This document shows, piece by piece, positions 26,828 through 36,055 of a stretch of DNA of 61,898 nt. The notes beneath the pieces were generated by a model. It was not told the origin of the DNA and did not search any database. It saw only the letters and a list, made by a program, of their open reading frames with translations. Source of the stretch: Herbiconiux ginsengi. Its GTDB lineage: Bacteria; Actinomycetota; Actinomycetes; Actinomycetales; Microbacteriaceae. Every line of letters starts with the position of its first letter. The first letter of the stretch is position 1. Where the stretch lies: NCBI RefSeq assembly GCF_900107435.1, contig NZ_FNPZ01000010.1, positions 1-61,898 on the forward strand, given 5' to 3'. Position numbers and translations under genes: made by a program.

Positions 26828-27163
26828 ATGGGGAAGCTGCTCTACGGCACTCATCAGCGCGAACTCGAAATCGAAGACCGCCTGCTGGCTCACCTCAAAA
26901 TCGTGATCCTCACCAAACTTCGCCGGACTGAGTGCTTCGCGTTCTCCTGGGAGAACGACGCCGCCGATGGCAGCGGCCGCGGAACCATCTGGTTGTCCCC
27001 GCACATCCCTCTCGAGTTCGACTTCTATGGAGGCCGCCCGCCCCGCATCAATCGCGCCTGGCTGCAGGCCCTTACCTCAACGGCGGAGCGCGGCGAGCTC
27101 CACGCGGTTCCTGAAACGGAAGACTCCGAGCCGCACGAAAGTCAAGGGCAGACGCGGCTCTGA
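26828..27163 (+). CDS. DUF7882-like protein
   Basis: A 111-aa protein beginning MGKLLYGTHQRELEIEDRLL and containing FAFSWE and GRGTIWLSPHIPLEF, the pattern of a small family widespread in Microbacteriaceae and sometimes mislabelled DNA ligase. It is far too short for a ligase. Its TGA overlaps the next ATG. Function unknown, but it supports the host assignment. Confidence 0.75.
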   Translation: MGKLLYGTHQRELEIEDRLLAHLKIVILTKLRRTECFAFSWENDAADGSGRGTIWLSPHIPLEFDFYGGRPPRINRAWLQALTSTAERGELHAVPETEDSEPHESQGQTRL

Positions 27164-27381
27164 TGACACTGTTCCTCGCCAGCGGAATCGAGGACGACCA
27201 CTTCTGGGTCGTTCAGGAACTCGACGGCGCGCTCGTGGAGACGCCGTGGCGGATCGAACGTGAAGCGGACGGCTACCGGTTGAGCCATGCGGATGACAGC
27301 CGCGAGACGGCTCGTGGGTACGCGCTGGGAGCGTTCGTGACGCCGGAATCCGCGGTCGAGGCGCTGCGGGCCATGCTCTAG
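27163..27381 (+). CDS. Small hypothetical protein
   Basis: A 72-aa protein, ATG overlapping the stop of the DUF7882-like gene (TGATG). It has a beta-rich start (FWVVQELDGALVETPWRIE) and a C-terminal helix (PESAVEALRAML). Function unknown; co-translated with its neighbour. Confidence 0.55.
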   Translation: MTLFLASGIEDDHFWVVQELDGALVETPWRIEREADGYRLSHADDSRETARGYALGAFVTPESAVEALRAML

Positions 27382-27453
27382 CTCTGGTGCCGGGTGCGGC
27401 GATACTGTGTCGCCGTGAGGTTCACGCCGATGTGGGCCAGCAGGGCGCGGATC

Positions 27454-27628
27454 ATGGCCGGCAAGTTTGAGCTGTACAAGTCCTCGAACGGTGAGTTCCG
27501 CTTCCGTCTGAAAGCCGGCAACGGAGATCATCGCCACCTCCGAGGGCTACACCTTGAAGGCTTCGGCGAAGAACGGCATCGAGTCCGTGAAGAACAACGC
27601 TGCGGATGCTGAGGTCGACCTGTCGTAG
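27454..27628 (+). pseudogene. Frameshifted YegP/DUF1508-like gene
   Basis: The 5' half reads MAGKFELYKSSNGEFRFRLK and the 3' half, in another frame, reads IIATSEGYTLKASAKNGIES...NNAADAEVDLS to a stop at 27626-27628. Together they make one DUF1508 protein of about 58 aa. Two bases appear to be missing near 27523 (GGAGATC where GGAGAGATC is expected). Confidence 0.8.
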
Positions 27629-27667
27629 AGCTGCCGCGCGCGGGGCGCTTGCCCTCGATGATGTGGG

Positions 27668-27877
27668 CTAGTTCGTGGGGTCGTTTCCGATGGCGCCCGT
27701 TGGGCGGCGTCGGCTGTCGCGGTCGCGCGCCTCGAGCCAGAGCTGATGACGCCGTAGAGCACTTTGCACCGCCGATCGGATGACCCAGTACGAGGCGAAT
27801 AGGACGATCACGACGGGAACGGCGTAGGCGAGGATCGCGATGAGTATCCCGGAGAGGTTAAAGCCGCTGGAGATCAC
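27668..27877 (-). CDS. Small single-span membrane protein
   Basis: A 69-aa protein with one long hydrophobic helix (about residues 8-33) and a basic, Arg-rich cytoplasmic tail. GTG start at 27877. It lies 25 bases beyond the palindrome at 27902-27921 and may be the last gene of the conjugation operon. Function unknown. Confidence 0.6.
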   Translation of the reverse strand: MISSGFNLSGILIAILAYAVPVVIVLFASYWVIRSAVQSALRRHQLWLEARDRDSRRRPTGAIGNDPTN

Positions 27878-27901
27878 GGGTGCTTCTTTCTGCTCGAGCT
27901 A

Positions 27902-27921
27902 GTTGACGCCTAGGTGTCAAC
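27902..27921. repeat. Backbone palindrome copy 1
   Basis: GTTGACGCCTAGGTGTCAAC, a 20-bp palindrome with one mismatch. The TGA stop of the cell-wall hydrolase gene (27917-27919) lies inside it. Three other copies are at 36455, 40038 and 47007. Confidence 0.8.
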
Positions 27922-28999
27922 CAGCGGTGAGGGTGCCGTCGGTGAATCCGACGTCGATGTGGAGGTGCGTGCAGGTGTCATCGAACTGCGTGAAGTGCGT
28001 CGTCCCTATCGAGGTTCCGGCTTCGGCCCGGCATTCGACTTGGCCGACGCGGGCACCGTCGGGCATGACGGGGTCGAGGGCGCTGATGAGGCGGATGGAG
28101 TTCCCGTCGGCGCCGGTGAGTGATTGCCCGTTGAGCCGGTAGAAGTCGACAGCGAGCCCGCCGCCGTCGACGTAGTGCGATGACGCGGTGCCGGCGCCCT
28201 CGATCTGGCCGGTGCATTTGCGGTTGATGTCGGAGACACCGACCTGGTCGAAAACCTGGAGCGACAGCACGAGCACCTGCAGAATGCGAACGTCGACACC
28301 GCAGTCAGGCACGCTTTGCCCCTGGGCGATCCACCGGATCTCTTTGATGTGGTCCGGGGTGGACCCGATGAGCCGGCCTTCGTCGGCTGCGTCGACGAGC
28401 TGCTGCGCGAGCTGCACGGCGTTCCCGCTGATGGCGCACGCGCCCGCTCCCCCGGTTGAGACGAGCCCTTGCACGATCGCGGTGGCCGGGGCGTAAAAGG
28501 GCGTGTAGTAGTTCGGGTCGGCGTTGATCTGCACCGCGTGCGCGGCAAGGGTCGGAGCCATCGTCTGCCAACCGTCCACACCTTTGAGGCGGGTGAAGAA
28601 TGCGGTCGCAGCTTTGAACGGGTCCATCCTGTTAGCGAGCGGCCCGTAGCCGCGTTCCTGCTGCTGGAAGAGGCCGACGGAATCGGCCACGGTCCCGTCG
28701 GGGTTGATGGCGTTGTCGCCGTGGTCGAGGTTCCGGAGGGTCGATTCGCCGATCGCGGTCATAACCCCGATCGTCTGCGCCGCAGTGGGGAGTTGAAGCT
28801 CCGCGGCCGCGTTCATGATCTGCGCCGCGTTCTCCAGCTGTTCTCCCGAGAATCCCGCGATCGATTGGCTGCCGGCGACACCCGCATCGACGACGCCACT
28901 GCCGCATCCCGCTTGGGCGTCCGGGGCCATGCCGAACAGCACCGCGGTGGCCGTGAAGGCGACGACGGTGGCGGCGATCGCCGGGAGCTTCCAACCCAT
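27917..28999 (-). CDS. Conjugation cell-wall hydrolase (transglycosylase-like plus M15-like domains)
   Basis: A 360-aa exported protein. The signal peptide ends near AQA (residue 30). An N-terminal lytic domain with putative catalytic Glu85 (VMTAIGESTLRN, followed by GLFQQQERGYG) resembles actinobacterial lysozyme-like proteins. The C-terminal part has SSHYVDGGGLAVDF and THLHIDVGF, the histidine/aspartate pattern of zinc M15/VanY-like peptidases. It would open peptidoglycan for the transfer channel. ATG at 28999 is five bases after the VirB4-like gene. Confidence 0.8.
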   Translation of the reverse strand: MGWKLPAIAATVVAFTATAVLFGMAPDAQAGCGSGVVDAGVAGSQSIAGFSGEQLENAAQIMNAAAELQLPTAAQTIGVMTAIGESTLRNLDHGDNAINPDGTVADSVGLFQQQERGYGPLANRMDPFKAATAFFTRLKGVDGWQTMAPTLAAHAVQINADPNYYTPFYAPATAIVQGLVSTGGAGACAISGNAVQLAQQLVDAADEGRLIGSTPDHIKEIRWIAQGQSVPDCGVDVRILQVLVLSLQVFDQVGVSDINRKCTGQIEGAGTASSHYVDGGGLAVDFYRLNGQSLTGADGNSIRLISALDPVMPDGARVGQVECRAEAGTSIGTTHFTQFDDTCTHLHIDVGFTDGTLTAG

Positions 29000-29003
29000 C
29001 CGG

Positions 29004-30500
29004 TTAGCCCTGGATGCCGGCGGCGGCCTTGAATGCTTCGTCGGTGTCAGTGATCTGTGTCTCCCACGGCGACCGGATGTGCTGCACCAGCGTCTCCGGC
29101 CGGGAGGAGTATTTGAAGATGTGGTGCCCGTCAGCCAGCCGCTCAATCTGCTGCGCGGTATCGGCCCCGAACGCGAACGTGCGCGCCGCCCACAAGGCAT
29201 CCTCCCGGAGCGTCTGCCGGTGCACGTGCACGGTCTGTGCCTCCTGGATCATGGCCATACCCGGCGACCCGGCCGGAATGTCGGTGCCCTTGTGGAACAC
29301 GAACACGTTCGACAGGCCCAGGCCGCGGGAGAGCTTCTGGTTCGCGCGCGCGAGTTGCGCGGACGGGCCGGCGGCGATGTGCCAGCCTTCCTCGTAGACG
29401 CAGTTCGTCGCCCAACCGCGATCCTCGCGGAGCCGGCCGAGCAGCCACATGTGCCCGATCGCCATGACTGCCGGCACGGCCGGTCCCTGGTCTGGGAGCT
29501 GCGAAATGTCGAACGCGGTGAGCTTGCCGCGGAGATCGACGTTCTTCGACGTCTCCCCGTCGAGCAGGCCGCCGTAGTCCTGCAGCAGCGTGTTGAGGGT
29601 GAACCGCACAGAGAGGCCCGCCTGATGCAGGCCATCGATCGCCTGGGATGACAGGCCGGCATAGTCTTCCATGTCAGCGACCCGTGACAGGTTCGGCAGC
29701 ACATCTGCGAGGGTCGGGGTTCGGCCGTCCTGGTACTGGTTGACGGTGCGGCGGAGGGCGGCACGGAGCGCTTCTTCCTCCCACTCGTTGAGCGCCTGGT
29801 CTTCGCGGGCGAGGCGGGCGACGACGTTGAGCAGCTGCATCTGGCCGACCATGCCCGTGCCGCGGCTGATCAGCGGGTCGAGAAGGTTCAGTCGGGTGCC
29901 GGAGCCGTCGACGGCGAACTTGATCGGCTCGTGCCCATATGCCCGTGCCAGCTCGCCGTATTCGCCCTCTCCCCCGCGATCCTTCTTGTCGAAGACCACG
30001 GCTCGCCGCTTATTCAGCAGCAACGGCCGGATCACGTACACGGTCTTCGTCAGCGACGACTTCCCGGAGCCGACGTCGCCGATCACGACGACGTTCGGAC
30101 TCGATACCAGTCGGGGGGACGCGTTGTAGGCGGTGACGGGGTCGTGGGCGATCATCGTGCGTGAGAGCACGTCGCGGCCGATGACGACACCGTTGGTGCC
30201 GGTCGGTGCTCCGATGATCGCCGTGTTGAGGATTTCAGCCTGCCGAGTCGATGTCGGCGCGCCTGGCAGCGCGGGCGCGTAGAGGCCGCGGCGCGCGGCG
30301 CTGAGCTTGGTGCGGAGCCGCGTCCCGGGCATCGTCCACGGCACGATCTCGCGCGCCTCACCGGTGGCTTCGTTGACCTGGGCCGCCGTCTCGACGGGCG
30401 GCGCGAATGCGCGCAGCACCGGCATCGTGTGCCACGCCTTCGCGGCGTCTTTACGTTCGGTCTTCCGGTGCTTGTCGGTGTCTGCGGCGTGTGCGCTCAC
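29004..30500 (-). CDS. VirB4/TraC-like conjugation ATPase
   Basis: A 498-aa ATPase with Walker A at about residues 141-149 (GDVGSGKSS), Walker B-like VYEEGWHIA, and VirB4-type C-terminal motifs (FHKGTD; ALWAARTFAFG). It lacks the N-terminal domain of full-length VirB4; that part seems to be encoded by the SCO6880-like gene upstream. GTG at 30500 overlaps its TGA (GTGA). It powers the type IV secretion channel. Confidence 0.88.
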   Translation of the reverse strand: MSAHAADTDKHRKTERKDAAKAWHTMPVLRAFAPPVETAAQVNEATGEAREIVPWTMPGTRLRTKLSAARRGLYAPALPGAPTSTRQAEILNTAIIGAPTGTNGVVIGRDVLSRTMIAHDPVTAYNASPRLVSSPNVVVIGDVGSGKSSLTKTVYVIRPLLLNKRRAVVFDKKDRGGEGEYGELARAYGHEPIKFAVDGSGTRLNLLDPLISRGTGMVGQMQLLNVVARLAREDQALNEWEEEALRAALRRTVNQYQDGRTPTLADVLPNLSRVADMEDYAGLSSQAIDGLHQAGLSVRFTLNTLLQDYGGLLDGETSKNVDLRGKLTAFDISQLPDQGPAVPAVMAIGHMWLLGRLREDRGWATNCVYEEGWHIAAGPSAQLARANQKLSRGLGLSNVFVFHKGTDIPAGSPGMAMIQEAQTVHVHRQTLREDALWAARTFAFGADTAQQIERLADGHHIFKYSSRPETLVQHIRSPWETQITDTDEAFKAAAGIQG

Positions 30501-32146
30501 AGCGCTTCCCTCTCGCTCTTGCCCGCGAGGGCGTTGATGAACCTGGACCCGAACGAGGACCGGCCCGGGGTGAGGCCGCGGCCGATCGGCCAGGTCGTGC
30601 CGGATGCCGCTGCCTGGTAGGAGTCCTGCCACTCCAGCCGCTCGATCCCAAGCCCGGTCGCACACGTCTCCTCGAGCGCGCGGGAGGCCCGCATGAGCGC
30701 ATCCCGGTCCCTCTCGGAGATCGTGACGTAGCCGATCCACGCGCCGCCGTGGTGAGGCGAACCGTGGGCAAGGTCGAGTGCCCGGCGGCGTGCTGCGGAG
30801 AGGTTGGCGCCGGTTTCGTCGTTCTCGACTCGGCCCTTCTGGGCGTCGTCGAGCCGGTCGGCGCGGTCGCGCGTGACGTCCTTCGCGGTCGCGGCCTTCG
30901 CTTCGCCCTTGGGCACGAGGTGCAAGTGGAACGACAGAGTGCGGATGAACCGGATGTCGGACCCAGTGAGCAGATCAAGCGCCCAAAGCTGCCCGCGGGC
31001 GCCCATCGCCATGTTCTCCGACCGGATCGCGGCCGTGCGATGCCACCACTGCACCCGTGTGCCCATGATCGGGTCGACGTCCTCGACGATCTGCGCCGAG
31101 AACTCATCGTGCGACGCGACACCAAGCCGTGCCGGGTCGACGCCTTTCACCAGGTCGATTGGTCGGGAAGGGTTCTGCTGGTGCAGCATCACCGCGGCCA
31201 GGCGGCGCGCGGTGAGTACGTCGACGTGGCCTACGCGGGCCTCGGTGAGGCCGCGGAGCGTCGAGGCGATCTCCTGCCGCATCAGTCCACGCCACCCGTC
31301 GCGGCCCTCGCCGTACTTCGCGGCCGCGTCATGGAACGCGGTCGTGATTGGCCAGGAGACGGTGAAGAAATGGCGCTGCACCATCGCGTCCTCGCTGTTC
31401 AAGCGCAGCACGTTCTCGTAGGACTGCACGGCCTCGGCGGGTGCGTCCGGGTCGAGGGAGCTGAGTACCCAGAACTCCTGCATAGCCGAATCCGCCGGCA
31501 GCACGCGGGTGGTCATCTGCACGTCGCTGACCAAGTTCATCGGCGTCGCCCGCGACGCCAGGAACAGACCGAACGCCTCAGCCGCACGGCGGAGCTTCGC
31601 GGACGATTCCGACCCGGATACCTGCCCGGTGGCGGTGAACGTGACCGACAGGTACGGCTGCTCGCCGAGCGGGGCGTGCCAGGCGATGCCGGGCTCGTTG
31701 TGGCCGCATTGCAGCCAGCCCATGCCGTCGGCGCCGTCCGGGTGGCTCCGCATGATCGTGAGCTGCCGGGCGGCCTCCCACTTCTCGGTGCGGCCGTGAG
31801 CTTGTGCTGCGGCTTGTTCGCGCTGGTCCCACTCTGCGACGTCGAACGGTTCGAATGCGTCGGTTCCGGTCTTTACCCGGGCTCGCCACCTGGCCCGGCG
31901 GGTGCGCCGGTCAAGGATCGACCCGCGGTGCGTGCGCTGGGTCAGGAAGAACACCACCAGGCCCACGCCGAGGCCGAGCGCAAGGCCCCAGATGCCGAGA
32001 AAGGGTGTGAGGACGAGCATGGCGAGGAACGCGCCGAGAAGGCCCACGATGCGGGTCCTGGAAACGGTGCCGCCGAAGAATGAGCGGTGCCCGCTCTCGC
32101 CGCCGATGTGACGGGCAGCATCACTGTGGAGTTGTTCCGTGGTCAC
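30497..32146 (-). CDS. SCO6880-like type IV secretion protein
   Basis: A 549-aa protein with two adjacent N-terminal membrane helices (about residues 33-70), a VirB3-like arrangement, and a large cytoplasmic domain like that of VirB4 N-termini and SCO6880 proteins of Streptomyces. No Walker A motif is seen. Its ATG overlaps the VirB6-like gene stop and its stop overlaps the ATPase gene, so the three are translated together. Confidence 0.85.
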   Translation of the reverse strand: MTTEQLHSDAARHIGGESGHRSFFGGTVSRTRIVGLLGAFLAMLVLTPFLGIWGLALGLGVGLVVFFLTQRTHRGSILDRRTRRARWRARVKTGTDAFEPFDVAEWDQREQAAAQAHGRTEKWEAARQLTIMRSHPDGADGMGWLQCGHNEPGIAWHAPLGEQPYLSVTFTATGQVSGSESSAKLRRAAEAFGLFLASRATPMNLVSDVQMTTRVLPADSAMQEFWVLSSLDPDAPAEAVQSYENVLRLNSEDAMVQRHFFTVSWPITTAFHDAAAKYGEGRDGWRGLMRQEIASTLRGLTEARVGHVDVLTARRLAAVMLHQQNPSRPIDLVKGVDPARLGVASHDEFSAQIVEDVDPIMGTRVQWWHRTAAIRSENMAMGARGQLWALDLLTGSDIRFIRTLSFHLHLVPKGEAKAATAKDVTRDRADRLDDAQKGRVENDETGANLSAARRRALDLAHGSPHHGGAWIGYVTISERDRDALMRASRALEETCATGLGIERLEWQDSYQAAASGTTWPIGRGLTPGRSSFGSRFINALAGKSEREAL

Positions 32147-33549
32147 TGGCCGGCTCCTTCGTCATCCATCGTGTCCAGCGACTGCTGCGCAGCCGCGTCC
32201 GTGTACTCGACCGCCTTCTCCCCGACCTTCGCCCCTACAGCCATCGCACCGGCCGCCACCAGTGTCGGGACACCGATCACGGCGCCGACGCCCGTTGCGG
32301 ACTCCCCGGCGCCGGCTGCAGCAGTTCCCGCGGCGATGTCTTCACCTGCGCCGGCCACGCCCCCGGCAGCGCCGGACGCGCCGGCCCCCACTCCTACGGC
32401 CGCCCCAGCTCCACCAGCGGCGACGCTGCCGACTCCTGCGGTTCCGATGCTGGCTCGCTGGGCGGCTGCGGCGCCGAGCCCTCCACCGCCTGCGCTCGAG
32501 GCGGGCAGCTCATCAATGACCCCGGTGGCTGCCTGTGATTCGCTCGTCGGAGCCGACTGTTGCGTGGCTTCGGGATGCTGTTTCTCCGTGACGGAGGTGA
32601 GCTTGTCCGACCCCCACGATCCAGGGTCCTTTCCGGCACCGTTATTGCCGCCTGTGCCCAGCGGAATCACGGGCGCGAAGCTCTTCAACAGTAACGGGGA
32701 GAACGCGGCGATGAACAGCGCGATCACGGCGACGATGAGCCCGACGAGGGACTGCAGGGAGGCGTTGTTGCCGAAGGTGTTCACGCTCGAACCCATCATC
32801 TGGAACGCGACCCCCAGCAGCAGGAAGAGCAGCGGGTGAGCGGCGAGAATGCCGACCCAGAGCCCGATGACGCGCAGCCCGAATCGGCGGTGGTTCTCGT
32901 CGATAATCCACACGATGCCCAACGGCACGATGACGCCCATGAAGTACAGGGCGACGAGCTGCACGATCAGGATGCACAGCACCAGCAGCAGGCCGATGAG
33001 CATGAGAATCATCAAGATCGCGGCGACGGGCACCCCGCCGGCCATGCCGACCGGGTCCGCCTCGTCGAGCATGGTCTGGAATCCGTTGATGGTGTCGTCG
33101 ATGCTGCCAGTGATGCCCCAGCCCATGAACACGCTCGAGAGCGAGTGGAAGAAGTTCACCAGCAGCAGGCCGATCAGCGGCCCGAACATCGCCCCACCGA
33201 GAAACAGAGGTGTGTAGAGGCCGAGCGATTCAGCCAGAGCCCTGCCCGACTGCTGGCCGCGTGCTGTTCGCACGAGCTGCATTAGCAAGATGACGACCAT
33301 CACGAGGATCGCCGTCGCGAACGAAATCGCGTAAGCGCTCAGGAACCAGTCGACAGACAGGTCGGGCAGCGTCGCCGAGGTCAACGCCGGGAGCAGGTCA
33401 TTGGCGAGACTCTTCGATGCGTCCCTCATCGCCTCGAACGTCTTGCCCCACGGGTCTTGGAAGAACCCGAGCACCTGCCCGCCGCCGTTGATGATGTCTC
33501 CGATGCCGTCTGAGGCGCACTCAAACGGGTTCGTGCATTCCGGCTCCAT
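32143..33549 (-). CDS. VirB6/TrbL-like channel membrane protein
   Basis: A 468-aa polytopic protein: about seven hydrophobic segments between residues 65 and 300, then a long Ala/Gly-rich, low-complexity C-terminal tail (residues about 320-460). Cys5 and Cys11 in the N-terminal MEPECTNPFEC may form a disulfide. This matches VirB6/TrbL-like proteins of actinobacterial transfer systems. ATG at 33549 overlaps the stop of the preceding gene. Confidence 0.82.
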   Translation of the reverse strand: MEPECTNPFECASDGIGDIINGGGQVLGFFQDPWGKTFEAMRDASKSLANDLLPALTSATLPDLSVDWFLSAYAISFATAILVMVVILLMQLVRTARGQQSGRALAESLGLYTPLFLGGAMFGPLIGLLLVNFFHSLSSVFMGWGITGSIDDTINGFQTMLDEADPVGMAGGVPVAAILMILMLIGLLLVLCILIVQLVALYFMGVIVPLGIVWIIDENHRRFGLRVIGLWVGILAAHPLLFLLLGVAFQMMGSSVNTFGNNASLQSLVGLIVAVIALFIAAFSPLLLKSFAPVIPLGTGGNNGAGKDPGSWGSDKLTSVTEKQHPEATQQSAPTSESQAATGVIDELPASSAGGGGLGAAAAQRASIGTAGVGSVAAGGAGAAVGVGAGASGAAGGVAGAGEDIAAGTAAAGAGESATGVGAVIGVPTLVAAGAMAVGAKVGEKAVEYTDAAAQQSLDTMDDEGAGQ

Positions 33550-34235
33550 CAGCAACCTCCTGTGAAGGTCGTTCCGATCGAGTAGAGGTCTTGCGTAGTC
33601 CGCGAAAGAGACCCGCTCTCGAGCTTCCACGCACCGTCCTGCCACACGAGCACGAACGTCGACGCTGAGCGCAGTTGTGGGCTCAGCTCCCCGTCGATCA
33701 CATAGCCCGATCCGACAGACACCTCAGCTCTGTCCGGCTCGGCTGATTCGACGTGCCAGACACCCGGCACCGTCGAGAGATAGAACGGCGTCTCGTCGGG
33801 CACGACTCCCCTTGACGGGTTTGGGTTCGCGGCCGCAGCAGCCGCGAGGTTCGCGAACTCGGGCGCAGCGGTCGAAGCAATCACGTCGTCCGCCACCTGG
33901 TTCGCTTCGTCCGCACCCGGCCCCGGATGCCGGAATGTCCACCGAACCATTGCTGCGGCCACCTCGACCGCCCCGTTAGTCGTGTGAGGGGCTGCCGCCT
34001 GCGCCGCGAGCAGCATCGCCGCGTCGCGCCCTGGCCCGCCGAGACAGCCTGTCGGTTCCTGCTCTGTCACAACCGTGGTGCTGGCCGTGGGGGTCGACAC
34101 GGGTGCGGCGTCGACCTGGTTGGCCGGTGCCGGCCGGAGGGCGATCACGAGCACGACGACCGCGGCCGCGATCACGGCGGCACCGGCGAGGAACCAGGGC
34201 CAGATGCGGCGCGGCGGTCGCGCTTCGACTCGCAT
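33549..34235 (-). CDS. VirB8/TcpC-like bitopic transfer protein
   Basis: A 228-aa protein with a short basic cytoplasmic start, one membrane helix (about residues 13-35) and an extracytoplasmic domain that looks like an NTF2/VirB8 fold (VVWQDGAWKLES near the end). The VirB8 assignment rests on topology and operon position, not on clear motifs. Confidence 0.6.
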   Translation of the reverse strand: MRVEARPPRRIWPWFLAGAAVIAAAVVVLVIALRPAPANQVDAAPVSTPTASTTVVTEQEPTGCLGGPGRDAAMLLAAQAAAPHTTNGAVEVAAAMVRWTFRHPGPGADEANQVADDVIASTAAPEFANLAAAAAANPNPSRGVVPDETPFYLSTVPGVWHVESAEPDRAEVSVGSGYVIDGELSPQLRSASTFVLVWQDGAWKLESGSLSRTTQDLYSIGTTFTGGC

Positions 34236-34238
34236 GGA

Positions 34239-34550
34239 TCAGCTCCCGAAGACAGCCAGGATCGCCCCCACAATGACCGCGAGAGCGGCAAGGATGCCGA
34301 GTGAGATTCCCGACACGAGTGCGCGGGTGCGGCTGGTCTTGTACTCCATCGGGTTGTTGCCGGCGGATGCGGTCGCCATCGACGCAACGTTGACGATCAG
34401 GAACACGACTGCAGCGACGATCGCGAGGCCCCAGAGGCCAGCGAGGAGCTTCTGCCAGAGGGCGGTGAACTCGGCGCCGAAGATTGCAAAGTCCGGGATG
34501 ATGCCGTCGATCGGGTTGTCGATCGCCAGCACGCGGGTGGTGAGGCTCAT
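34239..34550 (-). CDS. Small two-span membrane protein, possible VirB2-like subunit
   Basis: A 103-aa protein with two hydrophobic helices (about residues 38-60 and 80-101) separated by a polar loop with SRTR. Size and operon position fit a VirB2/TrbC-like pilin or channel subunit, though no cleavable signal is evident. ATG start with a GGAG-type site upstream. Confidence 0.6.
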   Translation of the reverse strand: MSLTTRVLAIDNPIDGIIPDFAIFGAEFTALWQKLLAGLWGLAIVAAVVFLIVNVASMATASAGNNPMEYKTSRTRALVSGISLGILAALAVIVGAILAVFGS

Positions 34551-34567
34551 GATTGTCTCCTTCTGGC

Positions 34568-35761
34568 CTAGTTGGTGTTCTTCTGAATGGTGTGGACGAC
34601 GGCGGCCGCGGCCGCGGTGAAGGCGGCCCGGGTGGCCGGGGATACCTTGCTGAGGATGATCTGGCCTCGTTCGGCGATGTGGGGGTCGTAGGGGATGGTG
34701 AACACTCCCCCGACGCCGGCGCGGTCGATGATGTTGTCGAGTCGCGCCACGAGCTGCGGGTTCTCCGGGCGCCCGTCGACCAAGCGCACGATGATCGCCG
34801 TGTTCGCGAGCTGCGCACCCCTCGGGCTCTCCGAGCGGAGCCGATCGAGCATTGCGACGGCCTCGAGCACGACGTCGGCCGAGTTCAGCACCGGCACGAC
34901 GAGAGCATCCGTCGTTTCGATCGCGCCGGCGAATGCGGAGCTGGTCGGCTGGTTCCCGGAGTCCATGACCCTGATGGCGTAGAACTCATCAATGACCCTC
35001 GCTGCCGATACGACGTCGTCGTGGGTCAGCGGGGCTCGGTTCCCAACGGAGCCGATGATTGAGGCGTAGCTGGTCTGTGGTGCGGTGTAGCCGGCGAGCT
35101 GGCCGGCGCTGCGGATGCCATCCGCGTCCCGCACCAATTCGGCGACCCCGCGGGAGGGATTTCCCTCGGCGCGGAACGAGAGCGTTCCACGGTCGTCGGA
35201 GACTTCCAGGACCGCCACCGAACCACCACGGATCGTCGCGAGCAACCCGCCCAGCACGATCGACGTGGGAGTCTTGCCGCTCGAGCCCTTCGGATTCGCG
35301 ACGAGCACCCCGACCGCTTCGGTGCCGACGAACTGCCGGATGACCGTCTCCCACTGCCCGAGCTGCGCGGCAGCCTGCAGCTGCTGCTTCTCCGCCTCGC
35401 CCGGCTCCATCTTCAACCCGAGCCGACTCATCAACCCGCGCCATCCCTGGGTCGCCGTGGGCGCCTTCTCGATCGTGCTGATGACAGCAAGATCATCGAG
35501 CGGTTCGGGCGCGAGCTCCGCCTGGAACTCGGCATCCGTGATCGGCGCCGCGTGAGCCCCGACAGCGCGTCCCGGCTCCTCGTTGACCTCGACTGCCGTC
35601 ACGACCTCGGCCGGCAGTGAGGCCGGGGCGATCTCAGTTGCCACTCCCCCGCCGACGGCCCGGAGGCCAGCGGCCGGGGCCGAGTCCTCGACGTAACCGG
35701 CGGCCTGGTAGGCCCCCGAGAAGTGGGATGTACGCGACTCACCGACAGGTTCTGAACTCAT
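34568..35761 (-). CDS. ParA/MinD-like ATPase of the transfer operon
   Basis: A 397-aa protein: a 160-residue variable N-terminal region and a C-terminal SIMIBI ATPase with deviant Walker A (NPKGSSGKTPTS), SSGKT replacing GGxGKT. The proteins of this kind occur at the head of SCO6880-type transfer operons and may position the channel. ATG at 35761 is chosen with GGGAG upstream; an ATG seven codons earlier is possible. First gene of the minus-strand operon ending near 27917. Confidence 0.82.
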   Translation of the reverse strand: MSSEPVGESRTSHFSGAYQAAGYVEDSAPAAGLRAVGGGVATEIAPASLPAEVVTAVEVNEEPGRAVGAHAAPITDAEFQAELAPEPLDDLAVISTIEKAPTATQGWRGLMSRLGLKMEPGEAEKQQLQAAAQLGQWETVIRQFVGTEAVGVLVANPKGSSGKTPTSIVLGGLLATIRGGSVAVLEVSDDRGTLSFRAEGNPSRGVAELVRDADGIRSAGQLAGYTAPQTSYASIIGSVGNRAPLTHDDVVSAARVIDEFYAIRVMDSGNQPTSSAFAGAIETTDALVVPVLNSADVVLEAVAMLDRLRSESPRGAQLANTAIIVRLVDGRPENPQLVARLDNIIDRAGVGGVFTIPYDPHIAERGQIILSKVSPATRAAFTAAAAAVVHTIQKNTN

Positions 35762-36055
35762 CTTTGGGACTCCCAGTCTCATTTCGTGTGCATGAAAGTT
35801 GTAGCCAACCGGAAAGGCTGGCTAGACGTACCGCCAATCTTGCGACTCACAGCGCGTTGCCCGACCATCAGCTAGACGCTTCCTGACTCCCGCCTGCACG
35901 ACACCAAAGCGCGGGATTGAGCCAATGTGACTCAGATCGATCATGCTTACCTACCCCCCGAAGTGGTGACTTCTGACTAGGTTATGCCTACCTTGGGACA
36001 TTAGACCCGAATTCCTTAGCTTGCTATTCGATTACAAGGTAGGAGAGCCGACTTT

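Noticed and set aside
26828-27163. ATP-dependent DNA ligase, a label sometimes given to this family
   Set aside because: Only 111 residues and no ligase KxDG motif.
30407-32083. 558-codon plus-strand open frame
   Set aside because: Antisense to the SCO6880-like gene, which has clear family features.
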